34,755 nt of DNA from Verrucomicrobiota bacterium (GCA_004321905.1 SCQF01000042.1:1-34755); one strand, 5' to 3'; shown: positions 8,821 through 19,010, counted from the stretch's first letter. The notes: generated by a model not told the origin, from the letters alone. Numbers and translations are program-made.

Positions 8821-9918
8821 TTACGAGTTATAGGCCGTTGAAACAGAGGTAAGGCCAGATCCGTAATGCTCCGCAACCCAGCGCAAATACTCACCTGAAT
8901 GAATTTGTGCCACCCACTGAGGGTGCGCCAGATACCACTCCACGGTCTGACACAAACCGGTGGCGAAAGATTCGGTTGGGCGCCAACCCAATTCGCGCTC
9001 CATTTTTGTGCAGTCCATCGCGTAGCGACGGTCGTGGCCGGGCCGATCCTTGACAAACGTGATGAGTTTTCGCCGCGCTTTCCGATCCGACAGCGGCGCG
9101 CTCAATTCATCCACCAGATCACAGATGTTTTGGACAACGGTAATGTTTTCCAGCTCGTTCCGACCGCCGATATTGTAGGTTTCCCCCACATGGCCAGCCT
9201 GCATGATACGCCAGATGGCCATACAGTGATCGTGCACATAGAGCCAATCGCGCACGTTTTTTCCGTCACCATAGACGGGCAGCGTCTTGCCCTCTAACGC
9301 GTTCAAAATGATCAGCGGAATGAGCTTTTCGGGAAATTGATACGGACCATAGTTGTTGGAGCAGTTGGAGATCGTCACCGGCAGACCATAGGTGACGTGA
9401 TAAGCGCGCGCAAGATGATCCGACGACGCCTTGCTGGCAGAATAGGGACTGTTCGGACGATAAGGCGTCTCCTCGGTAAAGAAACCTTCCGCCCCCAAGC
9501 TGCCGAAGACCTCATCGGTGCTGACGTGATGAAAGCGCCGGATTTGCGGCAACCGTTCCCGTGCGAGTTGCAAGAGGGTATAGGTGCCAAGAATATTGGC
9601 CTGAATAAAATCATCGGGTCGCACGATGGAGCGATCCACATGGGATTCCGCGGCAAAATGACAAATCGTATCCACCACATACTCATCAAACACTCGTGCC
9701 ATCGCCACGCGGTCGGCAACATCTGCCTTGACGAAGACATAGCGCCCGCCATGCCGCTCTGCCACATCAGCCAAACTCAACGGATTCGCGGCATAGGTCA
9801 ACTTATCCACATTGATGATACGACCCGCGAACGGTGTTTCATCCAGCAAATAACGGATGAAATTGGCGCCGATAAAACCGCAACCGCCGGTAACCAGCAG
9901 ATTGGTCGCGTCCGTCAT
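8821..9918 (-). CDS. rfbB: dTDP-glucose 4,6-dehydratase
   Basis: Converts dTDP-glucose to dTDP-4-keto-6-deoxyglucose, the branch point to dTDP-rhamnose and related sugars. 365 residues, an extended SDR enzyme: VTGGCGFIGANFIRYLL binds NAD, STDEVFG carries the conserved Thr-Asp-Glu, and YSASKASSDH gives the Tyr-x-x-x-Lys catalytic pair. Residues NNYGPYQFPEKLIPL and GRNELENI are typical of RmlB. I start at ATG 9918: it overlaps the upstream stop as ATGA and has AAGGTGG 5-6 bases ahead. No rmlA, rmlC or rmlD is present in the window, so the rest of the pathway must be elsewhere or the keto sugar takes another route. Confidence 0.95.
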   Translation of the reverse strand: MTDATNLLVTGGCGFIGANFIRYLLDETPFAGRIINVDKLTYAANPLSLADVAERHGGRYVFVKADVADRVAMARVFDEYVVDTICHFAAESHVDRSIVRPDDFIQANILGTYTLLQLARERLPQIRRFHHVSTDEVFGSLGAEGFFTEETPYRPNSPYSASKASSDHLARAYHVTYGLPVTISNCSNNYGPYQFPEKLIPLIILNALEGKTLPVYGDGKNVRDWLYVHDHCMAIWRIMQAGHVGETYNIGGRNELENITVVQNICDLVDELSAPLSDRKARRKLITFVKDRPGHDRRYAMDCTKMERELGWRPTESFATGLCQTVEWYLAHPQWVAQIHSGEYLRWVAEHYGSGLTSVSTAYNS

Positions 9919-11795
9919 AGACCACCTTTTTTCGTTTGCTTTTCCAACCATTGGAGATTGGCGCTAATCATCGCATTCCAGCCCATGGTCGCGGCCTTGC
10001 GAAACTCGGCTAACGCTTCGGCATAACGACCAGCCTGCCGGAGTTGCAACCCCAGTTGGGACCGAAACTCCAAGCTCATCGGATTGGCCACGGCGGCTTG
10101 GCGCAGCAGTTGCAGCCCCTGCTCCACTTGCCCGGTCGCGATCAAACTCAAGCCCCAATTAAAACGTGTCTCCTGGTTGTAGCGATTGCCCTGCGCCGCA
10201 ATTTCAAACCAATGCGCGGCGATGACGGCATCCGCTTGCCGTTGCCGCTCATCCTGCGCCCAACGTCCGCGCATTTGTGCAATCTGCCCCAACGTCTCCG
10301 CCGCATACCAATTACCCGAATCCACGCGCCAAGCACGCTCAGCCAACTGCATCGCGCGGTCATAGTCAATGTGACGCAAATAGGCTGCCGCTCGAATTTC
10401 ACTGTAGTAAGAAACCAGCGTCCACGTAGTCACGCCCAGCAGTATGGCTATTACGGCGGCGCTCACACCGGTCATGCGCCGGGACGTGCCCCTTGATACG
10501 AACAATGGCCCCACCACCACGCCGCTGAGCAGCGCCAATACCGCCACATTGGCATAGATGCGCAAGTTGAAATCAAAAATCGCGTGCGCCAGCATCGCAC
10601 TCCACGCACCGAGCAATCCGGCCATCAGCCCTGCTTCGCCTGGATTTTTCGTCATTTGTAACGTGCGCAGCAATTTCAGCAGCAACCACATCAGCGGCAG
10701 AGCCAACAACAACGTTCCCAACACGCCGCTTTCCGCCACGCTGTGCAGATAATCGTTGTGCGCATAAAGCGCCTGATGTGTGGGGTCTTTCATGTAGTGT
10801 CGATAGGCCTCGACCGCCCACGCATAACTACCGGGTCCATGCCCTAGCCACGGACGGTTTTTAATCATCAGTAATGTGTCGCGCCACTGGTTCACCCGGA
10901 AACCATTGCCCGTCCGTCCTTCGGTCAATGCAGCGGTAAACCGTGCATGAAAGGTCGGCGAATATTTCCAATAGACCGCCACGCCACCAGCCAATAGCAG
11001 CGGGAGCGACACCAGCATCACAGCAAACCAAACGCGACTGCGTCGCCAGACCAGCGCCAGCACCGTCACCCCCAATCCGGCCGCCAGACCGATCCAACCG
11101 GCCCGCGATTGCGAAACATGAACCGCCGGCGCAAACAGCAACACGGCACAACCGCCGAGCAAGCGCAACCCTACGCCCACGTGCGGCATGAAGACCAACG
11201 CCAAAGCCACCGGAGCCAGCATCGCCAGCAAACTCGCCCAATGATTGGGACAAAAATAAGTGCCGCTAACACGGTCAAGGTAATCGGCACCTTCGGCAGC
11301 CCGACTAAACCACAACACACTATCGGCCTTGTCCTGAAAATACTGAACCAAACCATAGAGGGCATTCAGCAGGCCCGCCAACAAAACCAAACCCAGGACC
11401 CAACGCCACCGCTGGCCCGGCCCCGCCAGATTGCTCCACGCCCAATAAGCGGCCCACAAACTCGCCGCACGCAGTAACTCCACCCGCGCTTCATAGGGCG
11501 TGCCATACGCGAAGATCGCCACCGTGCTGTACCCCAGAAAACCAAGCCACGCCAGCGCGCCGGGCGGCACGAGGAACGCATCAGGCCAAACCAGCGCACG
11601 CAAACAGACAAGCAACCCGGCCAGAAACACCAGCGCCATCAGCGGCCCCGATGCCCATAAGCGCGAACTGCCCAGCAACACCGGCCCCACCAACGGCGAG
11701 GCCATCAGACAGGCCATGGCCACCCATTCCAACGCGCGGCGCGCCGGCGAAAGCGCCGTAGTTTCAGGAGTTTTCCAAGGTTCGGAAAAAGTCAT
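9915..11795 (-). CDS. O-antigen ligase/polymerase family protein with C-terminal TPRs
   Basis: About 626 residues with roughly 12 predicted TM helices, then a soluble tail. The region GRTGNGFRVNQWRDTLLMI followed by PWLGHGPGSYAW is the Wzy_C / O-antigen ligase signature in the large periplasmic loop. The tail (from ~residue 470) has TPR-like repeats (YDRAMQLAERAWRVDSGN, FNWGLSLIATGQVEQGLQLL, SQLGLQLRQAGRYAEALAEF), as in many PVC and deltaproteobacterial Wzy/WaaL proteins. It likely polymerises or ligates the O-units. Start chosen at ATG 11795; codons 3-9 then lie inside an intergenic palindrome copy (TFSEPWKT), so the real start could be further in, e.g. the Met about 26 codons later. Its stop overlaps rfbB (ATGA). 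Confidence 0.85.
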   Translation of the reverse strand: MTFSEPWKTPETTALSPARRALEWVAMACLMASPLVGPVLLGSSRLWASGPLMALVFLAGLLVCLRALVWPDAFLVPPGALAWLGFLGYSTVAIFAYGTPYEARVELLRAASLWAAYWAWSNLAGPGQRWRWVLGLVLLAGLLNALYGLVQYFQDKADSVLWFSRAAEGADYLDRVSGTYFCPNHWASLLAMLAPVALALVFMPHVGVGLRLLGGCAVLLFAPAVHVSQSRAGWIGLAAGLGVTVLALVWRRSRVWFAVMLVSLPLLLAGGVAVYWKYSPTFHARFTAALTEGRTGNGFRVNQWRDTLLMIKNRPWLGHGPGSYAWAVEAYRHYMKDPTHQALYAHNDYLHSVAESGVLGTLLLALPLMWLLLKLLRTLQMTKNPGEAGLMAGLLGAWSAMLAHAIFDFNLRIYANVAVLALLSGVVVGPLFVSRGTSRRMTGVSAAVIAILLGVTTWTLVSYYSEIRAAAYLRHIDYDRAMQLAERAWRVDSGNWYAAETLGQIAQMRGRWAQDERQRQADAVIAAHWFEIAAQGNRYNQETRFNWGLSLIATGQVEQGLQLLRQAAVANPMSLEFRSQLGLQLRQAGRYAEALAEFRKAATMGWNAMISANLQWLEKQTKKGGL

Positions 11796-11820
11796 GCCTG
11801 GGTTTTCCAAGGTCTGGAAA
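11771..11820. repeat. Doublet of the TTTTCCAAG/CTTGGAAAA palindrome
   Basis: Two copies between fcl and the O-antigen ligase gene: 11771-11789 (TTTTCCAAGGTTCGGAAAA) and 11803-11820 (TTTTCCAAGGTCTGGAAA). Both are imperfect in the centre. Centre-to-centre spacing is 31-32 bases; the spacer is 13 bases and unlike the spacers of the other doublets. The first copy overlaps the predicted N-terminal codons of the ligase gene. Confidence 0.8.
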
Positions 11821-11821
11821 C

Positions 11822-13853
<2,032 letters not shown>

Positions 13854-13996
13854 ATGACGCTTCCCCTTCCTTCATCGGTGCACGGCATCAAGCTGCCGCC
13901 TTTGGTCGCGTGCATGTTTTTGCCGCACGACTCTTGCGCCCGAGGCTGACCTGGCCTCATCATGTTGTCCGGGCGGCGCACACGCACCGCCATTTT
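13854..13996 (-). promoter_or_regulatory. Leader between the NusG paralogue and gmd, with ops-like element
   Basis: 143 bases without a gene. Just after the stop of the NusG-like gene, minus-strand positions 13991 to 13981 read GGCGGTGCGTG, which equals the enterobacterial ops core GGCGGTAGCGTG with one A removed. The same bases are the left arm of a GC-rich hairpin (13972-13991). RfaH/NusG paralogues load onto polymerase paused at ops in known systems; its role here is inference. On the plus strand the hairpin is followed by ATTTTT, which looks like a terminator, but no plus-strand gene precedes it. Confidence 0.4.
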
Positions 13997-14524
13997 TCAA
14001 CCCGTCTGCAACGGGTGCTTCCACTCGGTCGTCAATTCCGTGACGGCGACTTCCGCTTCCACGCGACGACCCAAAAAATCCAGCAGCACTTTCACGCGCT
14101 CACGCGCGGGCAACAGCTGTTGCACCACCACCAGCAACCCGGCCAGCGGCCCGGCGGTGACCTGCACTTCGTCACCCACGCCCACTTCACGAACGACCAC
14201 GCGCAGCTCCTGCTCACCCACTTCGCGCCGCAATTCATTCACCACGGCATCCGGCACTACCGCCGGCTTCGAACCAAACTGCACGACGCCCATGGCGCCA
14301 TGCGCATATTGTACGGCCTTGACCTGTCGTTCCCAGTCAAACCGCGCAAACAAATAGCCCGGAAAGAGCGCCTCGACAAACCAAACCGGCCCACGGCGGG
14401 TTGGTCGGCGAAACCGCAAACGCGGCGCGAACACCTCCACGCCCGGCACTTGACGCAGACTACCCGCCGCCACATGCTCCTGCTTCACCTTAGACCGAAC
14501 GCAATACCATGCTGCAATGCTCAT
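13997..14524 (-). CDS. NusG paralogue (RfaH/UpxY-like transcription antiterminator)
   Basis: 175 residues with an N-terminal NGN domain (MSIAAWYCVRSKVKQEHVAA..., EALFPGYLFARFD) and a C-terminal KOW domain (VGVGDEVQVTAGPLAGLLVVV). These two-domain NusG relatives bind RNA polymerase and let it read long, usually horizontally acquired operons for LPS, capsule or secretion; RfaH, UpxY and LoaP are known examples. It sits at the head of a ~14 kb polysaccharide operon, which fits that role. It lies 17 bases downstream of the gbsR-like gene, so the two are probably co-transcribed. The housekeeping nusG would be next to secE/rplK, which are absent here. Confidence 0.88.
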   Translation of the reverse strand: MSIAAWYCVRSKVKQEHVAAGSLRQVPGVEVFAPRLRFRRPTRRGPVWFVEALFPGYLFARFDWERQVKAVQYAHGAMGVVQFGSKPAVVPDAVVNELRREVGEQELRVVVREVGVGDEVQVTAGPLAGLLVVVQQLLPARERVKVLLDFLGRRVEAEVAVTELTTEWKHPLQTG

Positions 14525-14541
14525 AGCTTATCGCCCATCGC

Positions 14542-15048
14542 TCATACCCGCAGCAATTTCAACATCATCGGCAACATTTTCTGCCCACGCGTCCGCCAAC
14601 GTTTCAACCGGATCAGGCGTTGGCGCAAAAGCCCCTGATCATCCCCCGGCAACGCCGCCACCAACCGATCAATCTCGTTAAGTTGCCCTGCGCCCCAGAC
14701 CAAGTGCGGTTGCAGCTTTTCGCGCAAAAAACCGCCCAGCAAATGGCGCAACTCCAATTCGGCCACGTAGTGATCCCGGCGATCGCCCGGCACATATTCC
14801 ATCCGCACCGCGCCAAACGAACGTAACAGCCGCAGGCCCTGACTGGCTGATCCTTTGCTAATCCCCAGTCGTTGCGTGAGCTCATCCATGGTCAAAGGCC
14901 GCACCGCTGCAAATAACAATCCATAAATCTCGCCGATGGAACGCTGCAGGCCAATCACCTGTGCCAGCCGGACAAACAACTCAATCAACGCCGTTTCCGT
15001 CTGCTGAATGGCCTGCGCCTGGGCTGCTATTGCTTTTGTCGTATTCAT
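14542..15048 (-). CDS. GbsR/MarR-type transcriptional regulator
   Basis: 168 residues. A winged helix-turn-helix spans roughly 38-95: IGEIYGLLF, PLTMDELTQRLGISKGSASQGLRLLRSFGAVRMEYVPGDRRDHYVAE, the typical GbsR pattern (LT-x-DELA-x-x-LGISKGSVS). GbsR-type proteins in Bacillus repress osmoprotectant uptake or synthesis; in this operon the ligand is unknown. Start at ATG 15048 (MNTTKAIAAQ) with GGGGA about 9 bases upstream; the frame is open far upstream only because it runs through a decayed transporter region. First gene of the polysaccharide operon, followed by the NusG paralogue. A dyad 40-70 bases upstream may be its own operator. Confidence 0.85.
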   Translation of the reverse strand: MNTTKAIAAQAQAIQQTETALIELFVRLAQVIGLQRSIGEIYGLLFAAVRPLTMDELTQRLGISKGSASQGLRLLRSFGAVRMEYVPGDRRDHYVAELELRHLLGGFLREKLQPHLVWGAGQLNEIDRLVAALPGDDQGLLRQRLIRLKRWRTRGQKMLPMMLKLLRV

Positions 15049-15088
15049 GCCGAAAATCCCCTGCCACGAACGTGAGCCTACACCTTTT

Positions 15089-15116
15089 TTCATTTTGTTC
15101 AATATAAAATGAACAA
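15089..15116 (-). promoter_or_regulatory. AT-rich dyad upstream of the gbsR-like gene (putative operator/promoter)
   Basis: Two nested perfect inverted repeats: TTCATTTT (15089-15096) with AAAATGAA (15106-15113), and TTGTTCA (15095-15101) with TGAACAA (15110-15116). The minus strand carries TATATT inside, a possible -10, but no good -35 at 17 bases. Position and symmetry fit an operator for a dimeric winged-helix protein, perhaps autoregulation of the whole operon. Binding is inferred. Confidence 0.5.
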
Positions 15117-15124
15117 TGCTTTTC

Positions 15125-15153
15125 GCGCGGTTTCCAAAGCTGGGAGAACGCGC
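15125..15153. repeat. Degenerate copy of the intergenic palindrome
   Basis: GCGCG (15125-15129) and CGCGC (15149-15153) flank a TTTCCAAAGCTGGGAGAA core that resembles the TTTTCCAAG/CTTGGAAAA palindrome with changes in one half. It lies between the gbsR-like gene and the decayed sugar-porter gene. Similar GC-rich outer arms flank the copy at 18984-19010. Confidence 0.45.
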
Positions 15154-15164
15154 CCGCAACGGCG

Positions 15165-15467
15165 TCAGCCGCGCGCCGGCGCAATCATTGGGATACCGGC
15201 GGTGAAGAGCAATCCTCTTAAAATCATCACCGGCTTGCGACCTAGTAGATCGGAGAGCATACCGGCGAAGAGGGTCGAAATCACGCTGCCCAGCAGCACT
15301 GCGGCGACGATCATCGAGAGCCCACCCGCCGTCAAACCAGACGGAGCTTCCCAATAAGGCACTGCCCCAACGACATCCACCCCGTAAAGCAGGCCGCCCA
15401 AGCCCGCAACGAACAACAGAACGGGGTTATACCAATTGCGCTTGGTTGTGGGTGTCGCGTTGTTCAT
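15165..15467 (-). pseudogene. Decayed MFS sugar porter (N-terminal remnant)
   Basis: About 100 residues remain of a sugar-porter family transporter that normally has 450-500 residues and 12 TM helices. Still readable: NWYNPVLLFVAGLGGLLYGVDV (TM1), a stretch where the usual D-V-G-x-I-A-G-A is shortened to DVVGAV, SGLTAGGLSMIVAAVLLGSVIS (TM2) and the loop-2 signature LSDLLGRKPVMIL. After GIPMIAPARG the frame ends and the rest is gone; the next recognisable sequence is the gbsR operator region. The start ATG 15467 overlaps the stop of the upstream kinase gene by ATGA, so kinase and transporter once formed a sugar-uptake pair. The 3' end was most likely lost in a deletion. Confidence 0.8.
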
Positions 15468-16876
15468 CGCGCCTTTTGATTAATCGCCGGCAGACTCGCG
15501 GCGGCAATCGCTTGGCCGTGACGCTTGTCCTGTTCGTTGGGCATCCGCAGCCGAATTTGCTCGGCCAGTTCAGGAAATTCCGCGCGCAGCACCGCACCGG
15601 CGCGTTCCAGAATCACCTCGCCGCCGCGCCCGGAAACGACACGTCCCAGAATCAGCAAATTCCGAATGCGATAGAACTCTGCATAGTGCGCGATTTCATA
15701 GCCAAAGCACACGCCGATGGTCTCGTAGATGCGTCGTGCGCGTTTGTCGCCGGCGGCCATCAATTTTTGCACCTCGATCAATTGCTCCGCGTGTTTCATC
15801 CCCGCCGGAAATTCGAGGCCGGCTTTCGGCGCAAGCCGCGCCACGCCCTGCTGACAAAAATACTGTACACCACAACCGAGATCGCCGGACCACTCGTCCG
15901 CCGGGGCGTTCACGCGATAGTCCGCCGGCGTAAAGGCCAGTTCGTTGAGCCAGGTTGTGATCCGCCCGCGTTCGTCGCAATACCCCACCGCCACACTGGT
16001 GCCCATGGAAATGCCGAGCACCGCATTGTCGTTCATCGCCATCGAGCCGGCCAGCGCCGTCACTTCGCCATCGTTGACGACCTCGAACGGCACATTATTC
16101 CACTCTTGCCGCAAGTTGTGGAAGAGCGGACGGATATGGTGGTCAAAATCCGCCGGCGCGAGGCCGCGGAACAACGACGCGACGCGCGGCTCGTTGTTGA
16201 TATACACACCCGCCGCACTACCGCCAATCGCGTCCACACGCGGCAGCTTGGCCGCCGCGCGCCGCAGTGAATCGCGGATGCCCGCGATATGATACTGCGG
16301 ATCTTTTTGAAAACAGGGATCCCACGGCACTTCTTCAGCATGTACCACTTTACCTTCGATGACCGCCGCGCACTTACGGTCACTCCCACCCAAATCGAAG
16401 CCGATGCGGCAACCATCGAGGTGCCGACCCAACGCCACGGTCGGTTCCTTCGCCGCCGGTACATCTTCGATGCGACACGCTTCAACGCGTAGCGTGTCTA
16501 GAAAAACTTTGCGCCCAATCAAATCAACGTCAAACGCCCGCGCGCCGCCGGGCGCATAAATCGCACGCAGCGCGTCGGCGATGGCAGCACAACCGCCGAC
16601 CAAAATCCGTGAACCGCCTTTCATCCAAAGCAGAACCTTCAGGATACGTTCAACATACCGAAGATTGAGCACCACGTTGCCGCCGGTGTGCGGCAAAATT
16701 CGTAATTCATGCCGATAACACAGGCCGTCGGGCCGTTGCAGCGCGAGCACAAGCGGCAAACTACGCGGCTCGGCCGTGACGCACGCGGCATACGCCCGAT
16801 TCCACAACACGGCGGGCAAAAAAGAGCGGTCCAAGATCGGCTGAATTTTTTTAGGCACATTCAAATTCGATTTCAT
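15464..16876 (-). CDS. ROK-like sugar kinase with N-terminal extension
   Basis: 470 residues. The C-terminal ~310 residues look like a ROK/ASKHA sugar kinase: phosphate-1 loop IGFDLGGSDRKCAAV (~159-172), DAIGGSAAGVYINN, the VVNDGEVTALAG region holding the catalytic Asp, and phosphate-2 GISMGTSVAVGY. The first ~150 residues are an extension not found in ordinary ROK kinases, including a GGSRILVGGCAAIADAL stretch. Likely phosphorylates a hexose or related sugar taken up by the co-encoded MFS transporter, now broken. Start ATG 16876. The substrate is unknown, and full activity is uncertain since the zinc-binding motif of classical ROK enzymes is not obvious. Confidence 0.7.
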   Translation of the reverse strand: MKSNLNVPKKIQPILDRSFLPAVLWNRAYAACVTAEPRSLPLVLALQRPDGLCYRHELRILPHTGGNVVLNLRYVERILKVLLWMKGGSRILVGGCAAIADALRAIYAPGGARAFDVDLIGRKVFLDTLRVEACRIEDVPAAKEPTVALGRHLDGCRIGFDLGGSDRKCAAVIEGKVVHAEEVPWDPCFQKDPQYHIAGIRDSLRRAAAKLPRVDAIGGSAAGVYINNEPRVASLFRGLAPADFDHHIRPLFHNLRQEWNNVPFEVVNDGEVTALAGSMAMNDNAVLGISMGTSVAVGYCDERGRITTWLNELAFTPADYRVNAPADEWSGDLGCGVQYFCQQGVARLAPKAGLEFPAGMKHAEQLIEVQKLMAAGDKRARRIYETIGVCFGYEIAHYAEFYRIRNLLILGRVVSGRGGEVILERAGAVLRAEFPELAEQIRLRMPNEQDKRHGQAIAAASLPAINQKAR

Positions 16877-16905
16877 TCGCCATGTTTCGCTTCAAATTTT
16901 GTCAA

Positions 16906-16955
16906 TTTTCCAAGGTCTGGAAAACTGGTCGCCACATTTTTCCACGCCTTGGAAA
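16906..16955. repeat. Doublet of the TTTTCCAAG/CTTGGAAAA palindrome
   Basis: Copies at 16906-16924 (TTTTCCAAGGTCTGGAAAA) and 16937-16955 (TTTTTCCACGCCTTGGAAA), with a 12-base spacer and 31-base centre spacing. The pair fills the gap between the stop of the AI-2E family gene (TAG at 16957-16959) and the start of the kinase gene (16876), both on the minus strand. No U-rich tail follows either copy. Confidence 0.85.
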
Positions 16956-16956
16956 C

Positions 16957-17928
16957 CTATGGTTTGGTGGCGCCAATCCGGCTTTGCGAAGCCTCAACCT
17001 TGATGTAATGCAACACCACCGGCGCCAAAATCATGCCGGGGATGCCCATCAATTTTTCGCCGACGATCAGGCCCAGCAACGTCAGCCACATCGGATTGCG
17101 AATGCGCTGGCCAACGATCTTGCTGTTGAGGAAATATTCCAATTTATGAATCACCACCAAAAAGATCAGCGCCCACAACGCCATATGGGGCGCCACCGTG
17201 AAGCCGACGCCCACGATCAATGTGTTGCTGATCAGGTTGCCGATAATGGGCAACAGGCCGCAGAGAAAGGTGAGCACGATGACGACACCCGCATGCGGGA
17301 AGTGATTCCAGAGCAGAAATCCAGTCGTTAGCGCGGTGTTGATGAGCGAGATGATGATCTGCGCGCCCATCACCACGGCAAAGCTTTCGTAGAAGGTGTG
17401 GAAGCGCCGCCCAATTTCGAGCCACGTCGCGGTATAGAGATTGCTGCTGCCGGGCGAACTCTCGCCATCGAGCTGGAAACGGGCATTCAAGAACAGGCTG
17501 ATGGCCACCACCAAGCCGATGAGAAAGGCGACGATGACGAAAAGCGCAGCCTTGAGATATTTACCTAGATTAGTGACCTGATCCGCGACCGCCTCGCGCG
17601 CCATGGCCTTAAGACTCTCGTAATCAGAAAAAGGCAATTCGATCTGGTTCTTCTCCGCATATTCGATCACCACCGGCACCGTGGTGGCGACGATCTTGGG
17701 CAGCACCACAACGGCCTGTTTCAAAAAAATATAGGTTCCTGCGCCCAGCGCAACCACCAGGATTAAGAGCAAGGCCACCGCCAATCCCTTGTTTTCGCCC
17801 AGGCGTAATTTGTTGAGCGCAAAGTAGGCAAATAACATCGTGATGAACGGTGTGGCCAGATGCAACACGCACACCAGCACCAACACCAGGACGATGAAGG
17901 CATACGAAATTTTTTTCGGCGTCGTCAT
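16957..17928 (-). CDS. AI-2E/PerM family membrane transporter
   Basis: About 323 residues with some seven to eight hydrophobic helices. Features of the AI-2E (PerM/YdiK/TqsA) family: N-terminal ISYAFIVLVLVLVCVLHLATPFITMLFAYFAL, a central periplasmic or cytosolic segment with ATTVPVVIEYAEKN, and the conserved C-terminal block (VLTFLCGLLPIIGNLISNTLIV, HKLEYFLNSKIVGQRIRNPMWLTLLGLIVGEKLMGIPGMILAPVV). Members export small molecules or ions; TqsA affects AI-2 and some act as Na/H antiporters, so the name does not settle the substrate. I start at ATG 17928 (MTTPKKIS); a GTG at 17964 is an in-frame alternative. It follows the lipid A acyltransferase gene by about 50 bases. Confidence 0.85.
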   Translation of the reverse strand: MTTPKKISYAFIVLVLVLVCVLHLATPFITMLFAYFALNKLRLGENKGLAVALLLILVVALGAGTYIFLKQAVVVLPKIVATTVPVVIEYAEKNQIELPFSDYESLKAMAREAVADQVTNLGKYLKAALFVIVAFLIGLVVAISLFLNARFQLDGESSPGSSNLYTATWLEIGRRFHTFYESFAVVMGAQIIISLINTALTTGFLLWNHFPHAGVVIVLTFLCGLLPIIGNLISNTLIVGVGFTVAPHMALWALIFLVVIHKLEYFLNSKIVGQRIRNPMWLTLLGLIVGEKLMGIPGMILAPVVLHYIKVEASQSRIGATKP

Positions 17929-17981
17929 GGCTGCATTAGAAGAGGAAAGTCCCGACTTGTCCACCGAAAAGACGCGGCCCG

Positions 17982-18923
17982 TTATTTTTCCGGCAGCGGC
18001 TTGGCATAAAACGGATACGGGGCGCGCGCCGTACCGGGCGCGACGTATTTCCAGCGCTTATAGCTCCACAGCCACTGGCCGGGATGCGCCCGCACCACCT
18101 GCTCCAACTCGGCGGCGATGCGGCGCGTAAGCTGCTCGATCGCCGCCGAATCATCACCCGCCGGTGGCGTGAAGCTGCCACTGGAAATGCACCGATAGCG
18201 CCCATCCGGCTGCGCCAGGCAGAAGCCGAAGAAAAATAGCGCGCCGGTTTTGAGTCCCAACATCGCGCCCGCCGCGGAAACAGGCACGGACAAACCGAAA
18301 AACGGCACCCACACGCCACCTTCGCTCGGCAACGTATTTTGGTCGAGCAGAATCGCGATTTTGCTGCCGCCGCGTAGCGCCCGCAGGAGCTGCCGGACGG
18401 CGCCTTGCTGCGGGACAATGTTCTGGCCACTGGTGCCGCGTACGCGCCGGAAGAGTTCATCCACTTCCGGATTCGCCAGCGGCGCGACCACGCTCGCCAA
18501 GGGATAGCCGCGCATGGCCACGGTCTGGCCGAGCAACTCCCAGTTCCCCAGATGCGCGGTGATGCCCACCGTGGCGCGATGCTGCCAGAGCGGCTCCATC
18601 GAAACATCCTGCTCCACCCAGCGCGCCACACGCTGCTCAATGTCTTTGGAGAACCAGAAAATATCGAGCATCATCAGCGCAAAGGTAAAGAATGACTCGC
18701 GCAAGATCGCGCGCTTCTCCGCCGCGGTCTTGGAAGCGCCAAACGCCAAGTCAAGATTCGCCAGTCCGACGCTTCGGTCGCGCCGCGCCACCAGCCACGC
18801 GCCGGCAGCCAACGCGCGGGCCAGCGCGAGTACGCCGCGCCGCGGCAACGCCGGGATGATCAACAAGCCCAGCTTCGCCAAAGCTAACTCAAGCTCGGCC
18901 CGCCATGATGGTGAATCGCTCAT
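17982..18923 (-). CDS. LpxL/HtrB-type lipid A lauroyl acyltransferase
   Basis: 313 residues. Secondary acyltransferase of lipid A, moving a fatty acyl chain from acyl-ACP to Kdo2-lipid A at the inner face of the inner membrane. The catalytic H-x4-E box is HLGNWE (124-129); LDQN and the C-terminal PGQWLWSYKRWKY block are further family motifs. A hydrophobic N-terminal segment (LLIIPALPRRGVLALARALAAG) anchors it. Start ATG 18923 (MSDSPSW); an in-frame start at 18965 would add 14 residues without similarity. No strong Shine-Dalgarno. It shows the cell makes LPS. Not enough to separate LpxL, LpxM and LpxP. Confidence 0.88.
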   Translation of the reverse strand: MSDSPSWRAELELALAKLGLLIIPALPRRGVLALARALAAGAWLVARRDRSVGLANLDLAFGASKTAAEKRAILRESFFTFALMMLDIFWFSKDIEQRVARWVEQDVSMEPLWQHRATVGITAHLGNWELLGQTVAMRGYPLASVVAPLANPEVDELFRRVRGTSGQNIVPQQGAVRQLLRALRGGSKIAILLDQNTLPSEGGVWVPFFGLSVPVSAAGAMLGLKTGALFFFGFCLAQPDGRYRCISSGSFTPPAGDDSAAIEQLTRRIAAELEQVVRAHPGQWLWSYKRWKYVAPGTARAPYPFYAKPLPEK

Positions 18924-18983
18924 AATTGTGGAGCGAAAATACGGCAAGGCGCTACACAAAGGCAAGGTCGGGATGCAAATCCG

Positions 18984-19010
18984 CGCGGTTTTCCAGACTT
19001 GGAAGCCGCG
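18984..19010. repeat. Single intergenic palindrome with GC-rich outer arms
   Basis: CGCGG and CCGCG flank TTTTCCA-gac-TTGGAA. The 27-base near-palindrome lies between the lipid A acyltransferase gene and the small membrane protein gene, in a 121-base gap that holds nothing else recognisable. Confidence 0.65.

Noticed and set aside
13972..13997. Hairpin followed by ATTTTT on the plus strand as an intrinsic terminator
   Set aside because: No plus-strand gene lies upstream; on the coding (minus) strand the T-run is on the wrong side. Kept only as a leader hairpin with the ops-like element.
14542..15354. A 270-residue version of the gbsR-like protein
   Set aside because: The first 102 codons run through the operator dyad and the decayed transporter in another frame; ATG 15048 gives the usual GbsR length.
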